From contig NZ_JAGSXH010000050.1 of the NCBI RefSeq assembly GCF_018283645.1, positions 1 through 42,663 on the forward strand: a stretch of 42,663 bases of DNA, in the 5' to 3' direction. This stretch comes from Actinocrinis puniceicyclus (GTDB lineage: Bacteria > Actinomycetota > Actinomycetes > Streptomycetales > Catenulisporaceae). This document shows, in pieces, positions 1 through 8,179 of the stretch (the stretch's first letter is position 1; each line of letters begins with the position of its first letter). The notes beneath the pieces are model-generated. The model saw nothing but the letters and a program-made list of their open reading frames with translations, was not told where the DNA came from and made no database searches. The translations under genes and the position numbers were made by a program.

Positions 1-79
1 GGCGCGCCCAACGCTCCAACTGGGCGCGCTCCCCGGCACTCAACACCAACTCGGCCCGCGGCCGTCCGGTTCGTGGCAT
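1..79 (-). CDS. IS630-family transposase, N-terminal end only (runs off the left edge)
   Basis: Read on the minus strand from an ATG at 79, the translation begins MPRTGRPRAELVLS and continues through ERAQLERWAR to the window edge. This is the typical start of the helix-turn-helix DNA-binding part of actinobacterial IS630-type transposases. Only 26 residues are inside the window, so the catalytic DDE part cannot be seen and activity cannot be judged. The terminal inverted repeat of the same element appears to lie at 103-123, just upstream of the start codon. Family assignment rests on the N-terminal sequence and on the TA-flanked repeats next to it. Confidence 0.75.
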   Translation of the reverse strand, partial: MPRTGRPRAELVLSAGERAQLERWAR

Positions 80-102
80 ACGCCCAGCATACACTTAGTA
101 AA

Positions 103-123
103 CGGACTTTAGAAGCAAGACAC
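103..123 (-). repeat. Probable terminal inverted repeat of the IS630-type element
   Basis: On the minus strand this reads GTGTC...TAAAGTCCG, 21 bases. It matches the MITE end at 126-146 in 14 of 21 positions, including the outer GTGTC and the inner TCCG. It lies between the transposase start codon and the TA dinucleotide at 124-125, as expected for the end of an IS630/Tc1-type element. The other end of the element is outside the window. Confidence 0.55.
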
Positions 124-125
124 TA

Positions 126-324
126 GTGTCCCGCGCCGGAAATCCGTCGCATGACTCTGCTCGACCTGGCTGCGCGCGTCCGGTCATCCGCGCCCGGCTG
201 GCAAGGCGCCGGAACACCCTCGCGGTGCTCAATCAACGCAGTGGGTCGTCTGTGGGTGTTTCGGCAACGCGGCCAGGCGGGATGCGGGGGCCGATTTTCA
301 CGGCGGATTTCCGGCGCGGGACAC
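126..324. mobile_element. MITE, 199 bp, IS630/Tc1-type ends with TA target duplication
   Basis: The ends are perfect 21-bp inverted repeats: GTGTCCCGCGCCGGAAATCC plus G at 126-146 and its exact reverse complement at 304-324. Both ends are flanked by TA (124-125 and 325-326), the target duplication made by IS630/Tc1-type transposases. The interior carries no convincing gene; short open frames across it lack start signals. The element sits 57 bp downstream of the stop codon of the first cluster gene, so it marks the edge of the biosynthetic cluster. It is presumably mobilised in trans by a related IS630 transposase. Confidence 0.85.
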
Positions 325-381
325 TAGATCCCAGCGCGTGCAAGGCGCTTCGCCCTTCAACGCCTTGGCCTGGCCCTATGG

Positions 382-1413
382 CTAAACGTGGAAGGCGGCC
401 AGCGCGAGCGTCGCGGATTCGGGGTCGTATTCGGCCAGGAGCACGCTTCGCGCCGGCCGCCGCGGCTCGTTGAGCATGCCGGCCAGCTCCCACCACGTTC
501 CGGTGGCCGGGCGGCCGGGATGCGCGTGGTGTATCAGAAATCTGTCGGCCAGGTCGCCGGCGTGCTCCGCGAGACCGGGGCCGAGGATCAGCGCCGTGTC
601 GCTCGGCCCACCGAGGCCCGCGGCGGCCGCTTCGAGCGCGCAGACCGCGGCCTCGTCGGTCTGGACGTCCGCCAGGATCTTCACCTCGCCCAAGCGCGCC
701 GGGTGTCGCGGCCGGCCCGCGGCCGCGGCGGGTAAGGACACTGGCACAGTCGAGTCACCGAGGAGCAGCGCGACTGCGGCGTTCTCGGCCGGCATCGGGG
801 CCGAGCCCGTGTCGTAGGGCAGCGACGCCTGCTCGACGACCAACAGGATCGTGCTGTGCAGCGCGTCGGTTCGGGCGTATTCGCCGGCGAGCCGCAGACC
901 GGTGAACGCCGCCACGGCGCCCTGGTCGCCGATCGCGAGGGCGAGCGGGGAGCCCGGGCACACGTGGCTCAGGTAGATGGCCGTGGAACGACCCGGGGTC
1001 AGGTCGGGCACGGCCGAGGCGAGCACGAGCAGATCCACCGCCTCGCCGGGCGGCACGGTCAGGCGCAGCAGTTCCTCGGCCATCTCGCCGTAGCTGTGGC
1101 CTCCCGCGGCGAACTTCTCCTCGTCGAGCGAGAGCCCGTCCTGCTTCAACAGATCGCTCAGGTACGTGCGCAGGAGCGCGGTGTGCGCGGCGTCTTCCGC
1201 GAGCGCGGCGCGGCCGGGAAAGCCCAGGCGAACCGCCGCGCGAACGCCCCAGTGCGCCGGACCCGCGAGCCGCCCGGCCGGTGCCGGTGCCGGTGCTGGA
1301 ATCGGAGCTGCGGTCGTTGCCGGAGCCGGACCCGGAGCCGCGGTCGTTGCCGGACCCGGAACCGGAACCGAGCGCGCCAAGGTGCCGGACACCCGTTCGT
1401 TCCCCGCTCTCAT
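382..1413 (-). CDS. Ketosynthase-like protein without the active-site Cys
   Basis: 343 residues. Residues 14-47 are a low-complexity Ala/Pro/Thr linker encoded by imperfect repeats. The rest looks like a thiolase-fold (KAS-type) protein. At the nucleophile-elbow position, where active enzymes have Cys, it reads LAIGDQGAVAAF (D163, Q164), followed by the usual helix and a VEQ strand as in ketosynthases. The C-terminal part (TGTWWELAGML) keeps the fold pattern but shows no recognisable His/Asn catalytic pair. The ATG overlaps the stop of the ACP gene (ATGA, 1410-1413), so translation is coupled. A Gln near this site recalls chain-length factors and KSQ domains, so a partner or decarboxylase role is possible, but this is inference. 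It could also be a scaffold or a degenerate acyltransferase. Confidence 0.6.
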   Translation of the reverse strand: MRAGNERVSGTLARSVPVPGPATTAAPGPAPATTAAPIPAPAPAPAGRLAGPAHWGVRAAVRLGFPGRAALAEDAAHTALLRTYLSDLLKQDGLSLDEEKFAAGGHSYGEMAEELLRLTVPPGEAVDLLVLASAVPDLTPGRSTAIYLSHVCPGSPLALAIGDQGAVAAFTGLRLAGEYARTDALHSTILLVVEQASLPYDTGSAPMPAENAAVALLLGDSTVPVSLPAAAAGRPRHPARLGEVKILADVQTDEAAVCALEAAAAGLGGPSDTALILGPGLAEHAGDLADRFLIHHAHPGRPATGTWWELAGMLNEPRRPARSVLLAEYDPESATLALAAFHV

Positions 1414-1706
1414 TCCTCGGTGAGCAGGTTCGCGGCGACGTAACTCGCCAGCGAGCCGATCGTCTCGAAGTCGTCGCGATCCAGTTCCTCGACGCTGATC
1501 TCCAGTTCCATGCTCTCCTCCAGCCGCAGCAGCAGTTCCAGGCCGGTGGTCGAGGTCAGTCCGACCGCGTCCAGCAGCGCCGTGTCCGCCGAGGCGCCTT
1601 CGATCTCGCGGCCGAGCATCTGCGGAAGCAGCGTGCAGATCGCTTCCGCGATCCGCTCGCGCGATCGCGGATCGCCGGTCAGGGCGGTGGCGCTGATGTC
1701 CAACAC
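1410..1706 (-). CDS. Discrete acyl carrier protein (ACP-1)
   Basis: 98 residues, the size of a free-standing carrier protein with a short N-terminal extension. The helix II motif is GLTSTTGLELLLRLEE; S52 is the predicted phosphopantetheine site, with LTS replacing the usual LDS. The acidic helices (SMELEISVEELDRDDFETIGSL) are typical of ACPs. The start is GTG at 1706, preceded by GGAG with 5 bases of spacing. It lies between the KAS III gene (85 bp upstream) and the Cys-less ketosynthase-like gene (4-base overlap downstream), so it probably carries the intermediate handled by these two proteins. Confidence 0.85.
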   Translation of the reverse strand: MLDISATALTGDPRSRERIAEAICTLLPQMLGREIEGASADTALLDAVGLTSTTGLELLLRLEESMELEISVEELDRDDFETIGSLASYVAANLLTEE

Positions 1707-1791
1707 GGTGGCTCCTTAGCTGCGAAAGTCCTTCGGTTGCGAAGATCCGGCGGCGCGAACCGCGCCCGGAAACGTGATCGTCCCGGGCCCG

Positions 1792-2718
1792 TCAATGCTC
1801 GAAGACCATGGCGGCGAAGGCGGCGCCGAGGCCGGCCCCCGCGGCGGCCATCACATAGCGGTCGCCCGGCTGCAGCAGTCCGCGGTCGGCGGCGGTCCGG
1901 TAGTTCACCAGCCCGTCCGCACAGAACAGGTGCCCGATCGAGCCGACGTTGTCCAGCAGCACCCGCTCCAGCGGGAACCCGAGCTTGCGGCACACCCGCT
2001 GCCAGGCCACCCGGTTCACGCTGTGCGGAAGGATCAACCGGATCTGCGTCATGTCCAGGCCGCTGCGTTCCACCGCGGTGCGGATCGCCGCGGCCAGGCA
2101 GTGCGCGTATTCCCGCTGGAACCGCGCCGCCGTCTCCGGCGAGTCGTCGTCGAACTCGCCCCGCAGCTGCGCGTCGTACGCGAGCAGCCGGTCGTGCTCG
2201 CCGTGGGCGCGCACCAGGCAGGCCGCCGCGCCCTCACCGAAGAAGGAGGTTTCCGGCACGAGCTGGGCCTGTCCGGTGAACGCCTTCTCGCCGGCGACCA
2301 CCAGCCCGAGCGCCTCAGGGTCGGCGTCGGCGGCCAGAAGCCGGCCGACCACGTCCACCGCGAGCAGGCCGGAGGCGCAGGCGTGGTGGCCCACCGCGAA
2401 GGTCGCGGCCTGTTCCAGCCCGAATTCGCGGCACAGGTCCCGCAGCGGATTGCGCGGATACGGCACGACCACGGGGAAGGTGCGCGCGTGCACGACGTAG
2501 CGCACCCGGTCCTCCCTGCCCTTCAGGCTGCCGAGGTCGGCGACCGCGCCGCGCAGCAGGTCCAGCAGCCCGCCGGGATCACGGCTCACCTCGCCGAGCC
2601 CGTGGTAGCGCCGGAAGACGCGCACCTGCATCGCGGTCAGCCCGAAATGCTCGGCCAGATCCTCGATGGGCGTCCGGCCGGACGGGACGTACACGCCGAC
2701 GGCTTCAAGAGCGGTCAT
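1792..2718 (-). CDS. 3-oxoacyl-ACP synthase III family protein (FabH-like)
   Basis: 308 residues, the normal length for KAS III. The Cys-His-Asn triad appears intact: C114 in HHACASGLLA, H232 in LPHSVNR and N257 in LDNVGSIGHLF. KAS III enzymes condense an acyl-CoA starter with malonyl-ACP; several secondary-metabolism relatives instead transfer acyl groups to alcohols or amines. The His-motif HSVNR (FabH has HQANxR) and the departure from the NTSAAS-type Asn motif argue for a specialised rather than housekeeping enzyme. It lies 18 bp downstream of the condensation-domain gene in the left operon. Substrate cannot be read from the sequence. Confidence 0.85.
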   Translation of the reverse strand: MTALEAVGVYVPSGRTPIEDLAEHFGLTAMQVRVFRRYHGLGEVSRDPGGLLDLLRGAVADLGSLKGREDRVRYVVHARTFPVVVPYPRNPLRDLCREFGLEQAATFAVGHHACASGLLAVDVVGRLLAADADPEALGLVVAGEKAFTGQAQLVPETSFFGEGAAACLVRAHGEHDRLLAYDAQLRGEFDDDSPETAARFQREYAHCLAAAIRTAVERSGLDMTQIRLILPHSVNRVAWQRVCRKLGFPLERVLLDNVGSIGHLFCADGLVNYRTAADRGLLQPGDRYVMAAAGAGLGAAFAAMVFEH

Positions 2719-2736
2719 CGCACCCCCAGAGCCCTT

Positions 2737-4251
2737 TCATACATGGACCGGCCCCGCCGCCGGCTGCCGCGCCGACACCCGCGTCGGCGCCCGCGGGTCG
2801 AGCGCCGCCTCCACGGCCGCCGCCTCCATCTCGCGCGCCAGCGCCTCGTTGCCGGCGGGGGACAGGTGCCGGGTGTCCGCGCAGACCATCAGCTCGATGC
2901 CGTCGCCAGCGTCGTCGATGTGCAGGAACAGCTGCTCGTACGGGTTGACCTTCTTCTCGACCCAGCGGAAAGTGCTCGCGGCCCGCTCGTCGCCGAGCCG
3001 CCGCGCGCTGATCGGTTCGGGGCCGGTCGGCGCGACGCGGCGGTCGTTGAAGAAAGCCCAGTGGGTACACGACCACGGCCGCGCGTCGGGATCCAGCAGG
3101 CGCGCCTCCCGCACCAGCCGCTCGATCAGCGCGGTCTCCGCCTTCGGGTCGAAATAGGAATACTTGCGCACCGTCATCGAGAGCTGACGTGCCTGGCGCA
3201 CCGCGTCGTCGATCGTGCTCTCGGCGACGTCGAGGACGCAAACGCCGCTCTGCACGAGGTTGCCGACCATGTCGGCCAGCCCGGGGCGGAACCGGTTGCT
3301 CGCCAGTGGCCTGATGACCGCGGGGTTCAGCAGCCCCAGCCGGCCCAGCGCGGTCGCGTAGAGCGCCATCAGCACCGCCGAGGCGTCGGCCGCGGTGCGT
3401 TCGGCGATCGCGGGCAGCGCCAGTTTGAGGGCGCGGGATCGCAGCACTCCGGTCCAGTGCCTGGGCTCGCGCTCGTCGCCGGAGAGCGGGAGTGGCCGCG
3501 GCGGCACCGAACGCAGCACCTTCTCCATGAACCGCATCGCCGCGTCGTTCACCCGGCGTCCGGCGGGCGAGTCCTGCCAGCGCGCCAGTTCCAGCTGTTG
3601 CAGGCCGATCGGCGGGTCAGTCACGCCCGCGTCGATCTGCCGACTCATCGCCACCATGCCCAGGTTGTCGCTGACGGTATGGCACGAGATGGCGACCACG
3701 TGGGTGAGTCGCCCGTCCTGACGCACGACGCCCATCTGAATCGGCCACTGGGATGTGAAGTCGCGCGGCCTGGTGCGGTAGCAGGCTTCGATGCGCGCCG
3801 CGACGGCCGCGGCGTCTTCCCGCTGCGCCGCGTCGAAGACGTCGAGCGTGATCTCGCCGTCGCGGTGCAGTTCCTGGACCGGCGAGCCGGGTACGTCGAA
3901 CCGCAGCCGGGTGCGCAGCGAGGGGAAGCGGGACATCATGTACCTGAGCCGGTCGGCGGTGTCCTGCACCGTGGTGCCCGGCGGCAGCGGGATCACCCCG
4001 CCCATGGAGATCCAGCCCTGGCGGACCATGGCCTCCAGGATCTCGCGCTGACCCCACGTCAGCTCCGCGACGCCCTCGCCGTCGCCGGCGAAGTGCACGG
4101 GCACGCGCTCGCTCGGCGCGGGCACGGTCGCGGGCCTGATCGACGCGTTGAACGGGGGCACGGTGGCGGACAGCGGGAAATGGCCGATGCGCGGGTCGGC
4201 GAAGAGTTCCGGGCGCGACGCGGAAGCGGCAGGCGAGGTCGGTGCGGTCAT
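2737..4251 (-). CDS. Free-standing condensation-domain protein (NRPS C-domain fold)
   Basis: 504 residues, about the size of a single C domain plus a short N-terminal tail. The catalytic motif reads SCHTVSDN (H191, D195), so the HxxxD core is kept while the common second His and final Gly of HHxxxDG are changed. Later parts (ASNRFRPGLADMVGNLVQ) resemble the latch and floor regions of condensation and acyltransferase members. Such stand-alone proteins join a carrier-bound acyl group to an amine or alcohol acceptor. No adenylation or carrier domain is fused. The ligase gene ends one base before its ATG, so the two are probably made together. An acyltransferase of the PapA type is an alternative description. 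Confidence 0.75.
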   Translation of the reverse strand: MTAPTSPAASASRPELFADPRIGHFPLSATVPPFNASIRPATVPAPSERVPVHFAGDGEGVAELTWGQREILEAMVRQGWISMGGVIPLPPGTTVQDTADRLRYMMSRFPSLRTRLRFDVPGSPVQELHRDGEITLDVFDAAQREDAAAVAARIEACYRTRPRDFTSQWPIQMGVVRQDGRLTHVVAISCHTVSDNLGMVAMSRQIDAGVTDPPIGLQQLELARWQDSPAGRRVNDAAMRFMEKVLRSVPPRPLPLSGDEREPRHWTGVLRSRALKLALPAIAERTAADASAVLMALYATALGRLGLLNPAVIRPLASNRFRPGLADMVGNLVQSGVCVLDVAESTIDDAVRQARQLSMTVRKYSYFDPKAETALIERLVREARLLDPDARPWSCTHWAFFNDRRVAPTGPEPISARRLGDERAASTFRWVEKKVNPYEQLFLHIDDAGDGIELMVCADTRHLSPAGNEALAREMEAAAVEAALDPRAPTRVSARQPAAGPVHV

Positions 4252-4252
4252 G

Positions 4253-5887
4253 TCAGTCAGCCGCCGCTCGTGCCAGGCTGCGCTGGCGCATCAGGAACTT
4301 GCGTACCTTTCCGGTGGGGCCGGTGATGAGGTGGTCCTCGCCGACCACCACGACCTCTCGCAGCGTGGCCGCCGCGGCCTCGGTGAGCGCGGCGCGCACC
4401 TCGGCGGTCCGGTCGACGCCGGGGTCGGCCCAGTCGTGCAGCGCGAGCAGGACGTCGGTGGTGACCCGGCCGTCCGGGCCTTTCGCCGCCACGACGGTGC
4501 AGTCGTGCACGTCCGGGCACGTTCTCAGGATGTTCTCCTCCGATTGGGCGGTGTACAGCCACTGGCCGCCGCCGAGGTCGATCGCGTCCACGGCGCGGTC
4601 CACGTGGTAGTAGTAGCCCTCTTCGTCGCGGTAGAGCAGGTCGCCGGTGAGGTAGTAGCCCTGGAACCTGGTGCGGTACCAGCCGGCCGAGTCGTTCCAG
4701 TAGCCGGCGGCGACGCTCGGCGACTTGAGCCCGAAGTGCCCCACCTCTCCCGGCGGCACCTCCTTGCCGGTGGCCAGGTCGAGCAGCGCGATCTCGACGA
4801 ACACGTGCGGCCTGCCGATGCAGCGGCCGTACCGCTCGGTGTCGGGGCGGTGCGTGATGTGGAAGGCGGAGTGGCCCATCTCGGTCGAGCCGAGGCCGTC
4901 GACGAACATCGACCCGGGCACGCGGCCGACGCCGCCGCGGCCGACCGTCTGCCGGGAACCGGCCGCGACGAGCCGCCGCACGTGTGCTTCGTGCGCGCAG
5001 TCCCCGGTGTTGTACCAGAGCGCCACCGAGTCCACGTCGCGCTCGGTCAGATCGATGCGCGCCAGCGCGGCCCACGTCGCCGCGAAGCCGAACACGCCGG
5101 TGGGCTTCCAGCGTTCGATGGTCTCCACGATCGCCGGGCCGTCGGCCTGCTGCGAGAGGAACAGCAACTCGCCCCGGTTGCACATGATGTGGTTGATCGC
5201 GGCGATCCCGGCCGCGTGCGGGGCCGGCAGCGTGCACAGCACCCGCTCGGTGCCCTGCGCGCGCGGCGTCTTGAGCCGGATGAGCCGGGTGGCCGCGAAC
5301 AGGCTCGCGTTCGAGTGCACGACGGCGGTCGGCATGCGCGTCGTGCCCGAGGAGTGCGTGATCGCGATCGGGTCCTGCTGGTGGTGCCGGTACGGCGCGG
5401 GCGCCGCGGCCGGCTCGCCGGAGCCGGTCGACGCCGGGTCGATCAGCAGGTCGCGGGCGAGGCCGAGGCTCTCGCCGGCGAGCAGGCCGCGGTGGGCGCC
5501 GTCCGCGACCAGGCCGACCGCCCGCAGTCTTCTGATGTACTCGGCGGCCACGTCGCCGGGCAGCGCCGGGTTCATCAGCGCCGGGATCGCGCCCAGCCAG
5601 GTCAGCGCCATGAAATGCAGGAAGCAGTCGGCGGCGGCCGAGACGTAGACCGCGACCGGGTCGCGCGGCCCGATGCCCTGGGCGTGCAGCCACGCCGCGC
5701 GCGCCGCCACCCGGTCGCGCAGTTCGCCGAGCGTCATCCCGTGGAAGGCCGGCAGGCCGTCGACCGGCGTATCGAAGCCGAGTCCCGGGCCGTCGAGCGG
5801 CGCGCCGTGCTCGATGAGCTTGGGCAGGACGTTGCCCGCGCCGAGGTCGGGATCGGCGGCCAGTGCCGCCCGGATGCTCGTACCCAT
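4253..5887 (-). CDS. AMP-dependent acyl-CoA/acyl-ACP ligase
   Basis: About 544 residues of the ANL superfamily. Motifs in order: the phosphate loop ITHSSGTTRMPT, an aromatic-rich core, YLTGDLLYRDEEGYYYHVDR with the ribose-binding Asp, and the C-terminal catalytic Lys in GPTGKVRKF. It would activate a carboxylic acid as adenylate and pass it to CoA or to one of the neighbouring ACPs. I place the start at ATG 5887 because AGAAGGGA sits 4 bases upstream; an in-frame GTG at 5902 would lie on that Shine-Dalgarno sequence. A 14-bp tandem repeat array lies just upstream. The substrate code cannot be read with confidence. Confidence 0.85.
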   Translation of the reverse strand: MGTSIRAALAADPDLGAGNVLPKLIEHGAPLDGPGLGFDTPVDGLPAFHGMTLGELRDRVAARAAWLHAQGIGPRDPVAVYVSAAADCFLHFMALTWLGAIPALMNPALPGDVAAEYIRRLRAVGLVADGAHRGLLAGESLGLARDLLIDPASTGSGEPAAAPAPYRHHQQDPIAITHSSGTTRMPTAVVHSNASLFAATRLIRLKTPRAQGTERVLCTLPAPHAAGIAAINHIMCNRGELLFLSQQADGPAIVETIERWKPTGVFGFAATWAALARIDLTERDVDSVALWYNTGDCAHEAHVRRLVAAGSRQTVGRGGVGRVPGSMFVDGLGSTEMGHSAFHITHRPDTERYGRCIGRPHVFVEIALLDLATGKEVPPGEVGHFGLKSPSVAAGYWNDSAGWYRTRFQGYYLTGDLLYRDEEGYYYHVDRAVDAIDLGGGQWLYTAQSEENILRTCPDVHDCTVVAAKGPDGRVTTDVLLALHDWADPGVDRTAEVRAALTEAAAATLREVVVVGEDHLITGPTGKVRKFLMRQRSLARAAAD

Positions 5888-5900
5888 CGGGTCCCTTCTC

Positions 5901-5984
5901 ACAGGGTTCTCATCACAGGGTTCTCATCACAGGGTTCTCATCACAGGGTTCTCATCACACGGTTCTCAATCGCACGGTCTCATC
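5901..5984. repeat. 14-bp tandem repeat array between KAS II and ligase genes
   Basis: Four perfect copies of ACAGGGTTCTCATC start at 5901, 5915, 5929 and 5943, followed by two degenerate copies (5957-5971 and 5972-5984). The array fills most of the 117-bp gap between the KAS II stop (6005) and the ligase start (5887), and its last copy ends next to the ligase Shine-Dalgarno sequence. It is not in a coding frame. It could act as a spacer that varies by slippage, or contain repeated protein or RNA binding sites; neither is shown. Confidence 0.9.
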
Positions 5985-6004
5985 ACGCTGCCTCGGCTCA
6001 TGGC

Positions 6005-7279
6005 TCAGACCGCGCGCGCCAGCCGGGTGCTCGGCTGGCCGAAGACGAGGCTGACGTTGTGGCCGCCGAAGCCGAAGGAGTTGGATACGGCGTGGCTGAG
6101 CCGGGCCGGCCGGGCGAGCTTGCGCACGTGGTCGAGCTCGCAGGCCGGATCGGGGTCGTCGAGGTTCTGCGTCGGCGGCAGCAGGCCCCGGCGCAGCGCC
6201 AGCACGGTCACCGCGGCCTCCGCCATCCCGGAGGCGCCGAGCATGTGGCCGGTCACCGCCTTCGTCGCGCTGACCGGCGGCTGGTGGTCGCCGAAGGCGG
6301 TGCGGATCGCCAGCGCCTCGGCGGTGTCGCCGAGCTTGGTGCCGGTGCCGTGCGCGTTGAGGTAGCCGACGTCGGCCGGGCCGATCCCGGCGTCCGCCAG
6401 CGCCCGGCGCATGCACTCGGCCGCGCCTTCGCCGTCCGGACGCGGCGTGATCGGGTGATAGGCGTCGTTGGTCGCGCCCCACCCGACCACGTCGGCGTAG
6501 CCGGCCGCGCCGCGCGCGTCCGCGTGCGCCGCACGTTCGAGCACGAAGACGCCCGCCCCCTCGGCGAGCACGATCCCGTTGCGGCGCCGGTCGAACGGCC
6601 GGCTGGCGGAGGCGGGATCCTGCGCCCAGCCGCGGGCCAGGGCACGGGCGTTGGTGAACGTGTCCGCGAGCGTGCGGAACAAGGGCGCCTCGCTGCATCC
6701 GCACACCGCCACGTCGGCGAGCCCTGATCGCAGCAGGCGAAGTCCCTCCGCGATCGACTGCCCGCCGGCGGCGCACGCGGTGGCGACGCAGGAGCTGTAG
6801 CCGCGGATGCCGTACTTGATCGCGATCCGCGCCGCGCCCATGTTGGGCAGCATGCCGGGCAGCAGGTACGGGCTGACGCCGACCCGGCCGCGCTGCGAGC
6901 GCTCGATCGACTGGGCTTCGAGCGTGGGCAGCCCGCCGGTGCTGGAAACCACCACCGCGGTGCGGTACGGGTCGACGTCGCGCCCGATTTCGAGCCCTGC
7001 GTCGGCCAGCGCGTCCTCGGCGGCGCGCAGCACCATCACGATGTAACGGTCGACGACCCTGGTCTCCGGTCCCGGCAGCACCGCGGCCGGGTCGATCGGC
7101 GGGCCGAAGCCGGCGACCTCGACCGCGCCCTGCAACGGATGCCCGGGCGGCGGCGTGCTCAGGCCGCTGCGCCCGTCGCACATCGCCGCCATCACCTCGG
7201 CCGCGCTCGTTCCCACCGTGGTCACCAGGCCCATGCCGGTGATGACCACGCCGTCGCGTCCGGCGTCGCGCTCGCTCAA
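6005..7279 (-). CDS. 3-oxoacyl-ACP synthase II (FabF-type ketosynthase)
   Basis: 424 residues, full length. The Cys-His-His triad is intact: C169 in VATACAAGG, H310 in NAHGTGT and H345 in VTGHMLGAS, with the C-terminal SNSFGFGGHN loop. It catalyses decarboxylative condensation of an acyl chain with malonyl-ACP. Its gene follows an ACP gene by 33 bp and heads the left operon. There is no chain-length factor directly beside it, so it resembles a dedicated fatty-acid-type elongating enzyme more than a classical type II aromatic PKS pair. No ketoreductase, dehydratase or acyltransferase gene lies in the window; these steps, if used, must come from primary metabolism. Confidence 0.92.
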   Translation of the reverse strand: MSERDAGRDGVVITGMGLVTTVGTSAAEVMAAMCDGRSGLSTPPPGHPLQGAVEVAGFGPPIDPAAVLPGPETRVVDRYIVMVLRAAEDALADAGLEIGRDVDPYRTAVVVSSTGGLPTLEAQSIERSQRGRVGVSPYLLPGMLPNMGAARIAIKYGIRGYSSCVATACAAGGQSIAEGLRLLRSGLADVAVCGCSEAPLFRTLADTFTNARALARGWAQDPASASRPFDRRRNGIVLAEGAGVFVLERAAHADARGAAGYADVVGWGATNDAYHPITPRPDGEGAAECMRRALADAGIGPADVGYLNAHGTGTKLGDTAEALAIRTAFGDHQPPVSATKAVTGHMLGASGMAEAAVTVLALRRGLLPPTQNLDDPDPACELDHVRKLARPARLSHAVSNSFGFGGHNVSLVFGQPSTRLARAV

Positions 7280-7312
7280 ACCGCCCCTCCCTGACCGAAG
7301 AAGGCGGCGGTC

Positions 7313-7621
7313 TCAGCCGACCGCGCTCGACGCGGCGCCCGCGCCGATCCGCGCCGCCACCGCGGCCCGGAACTCGCCGACGGTCAGCACCGCCATCTGC
7401 TCGGCCTCGTCGTCCTCGAACCGGACGCCGAACGCGTCCTCGACCCGGACCAGAAGTTCGGCCAGCGCCAGCGACTCCAGGTCGGCGCCGGCCGGTCCGA
7501 GCAGGGTCGCGTCGTCGATGCCCGTGGTGTCGTAGTTCATCTCGCGCAGGGACCGCAGAATCACCTCGCGGATCTGCTCGTCCGTGCTGCTCTCGGCCGC
7601 TGCCGGCGCGTCGTCGGTCAT
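7313..7621 (-). CDS. Discrete acyl carrier protein (ACP-2)
   Basis: 102 residues. The phosphopantetheine motif is GADLESLALAELLVRVED with S50 as attachment site. Acidic helix III (FEDDEAEQMAVLTVGEF) fits an ACP. It is the first gene of the left operon, so it probably delivers malonyl or acyl groups to the KAS II gene product encoded right after it. The ATG at 7621 is preceded by GAAGGGAACCCGTTCCC, a plausible ribosome site. Its Leu-Glu-Ser motif differs from the three other carrier proteins of the cluster. Confidence 0.88.
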   Translation of the reverse strand: MTDDAPAAAESSTDEQIREVILRSLREMNYDTTGIDDATLLGPAGADLESLALAELLVRVEDAFGVRFEDDEAEQMAVLTVGEFRAAVAARIGAGAASSAVG

Positions 7622-7907
7622 GGGAACGGGTTCCCTTCAGAACGTGGGACGTGGAGTCGATGACGGTGCGGCGGGCGCGGACCGTGCTGAATCTCCAGCG
7701 GCGTACGTGCACGGATCCAATCGGTCCCCCCTCCCTGAGCGGACTGCGGCGCGGCGGCGACCGTGACCGCGGGCGGCCGTTACGCCGATACCCGCGCCCG
7801 ATACCTTGCGCAGCCGCACTCTCGGCTCCGGGGCAGGGTTTTTCAATACCCGGGAAAGATCCGTGATTTCAACCGCAGGTCACGTGCAGGACGGTGATTT
7901 CCGCATC

Positions 7908-7950
7908 GTGAAACTTTCACACAATTGACGTGAGAGCGCTCTCGTGAGAG
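7908..7950. promoter_or_regulatory. Divergent promoter region with two palindromic operators
   Basis: The 646-bp gap 7622-8267 separates the left operon from the methyltransferase operon and must hold both promoters. Within it GTGAAA-C-TTTCAC (7908-7920) is a perfect inverted repeat. A plus-strand -35-like TTGACG (7925-7930) is followed at once by GAGAGCGCTCTC (7932-7943), a perfect 12-bp palindrome centred on GCGC as in LacI-family operators. GTGAGAG is also repeated at 7930 and 7944. I see no convincing -10 box. Elsewhere in the gap, CCGCAGGCCGCAG occurs twice (8051-8063, 8098-8110). No regulator gene is in the cluster, so the binding protein is unknown. Confidence 0.5.
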
Positions 7951-8179
7951 TCTGCGTACCGTCATAAGCACCGCGGCAGATCCCGCACTCCGAGGCTCTA
8001 AATGCCCCGGCGTGGACGCGGTGCCGGAATAGCTCTGATTATCCCGCTAAGCCGCAGGCCGCAGCGTTATGGCCCGGAAACTTGGCGTGGGGGGAAACCG
8101 CAGGCCGCAGAAGATTTCCGGCGCGGCCGAATTTCCCGCGCCCGCGCGCCGGTCCTTATTTCGCCGAGGTAAGACGGCG

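Noticed and set aside
1774-4326. Plus-strand open frame of 850 codons
   Set aside because: It runs antisense over the KAS III and condensation genes; it lacks a ribosome site and family motifs and has the Arg/His/Gly-rich composition of a GC-rich shadow frame. The same holds for the long plus frame 4148-6727, for 19065-21338 and for the minus frame 29765-31585.
5901-5984. CRISPR-like array
   Set aside because: Units are 14 bp and directly adjacent without spacers, and no cas gene is present.
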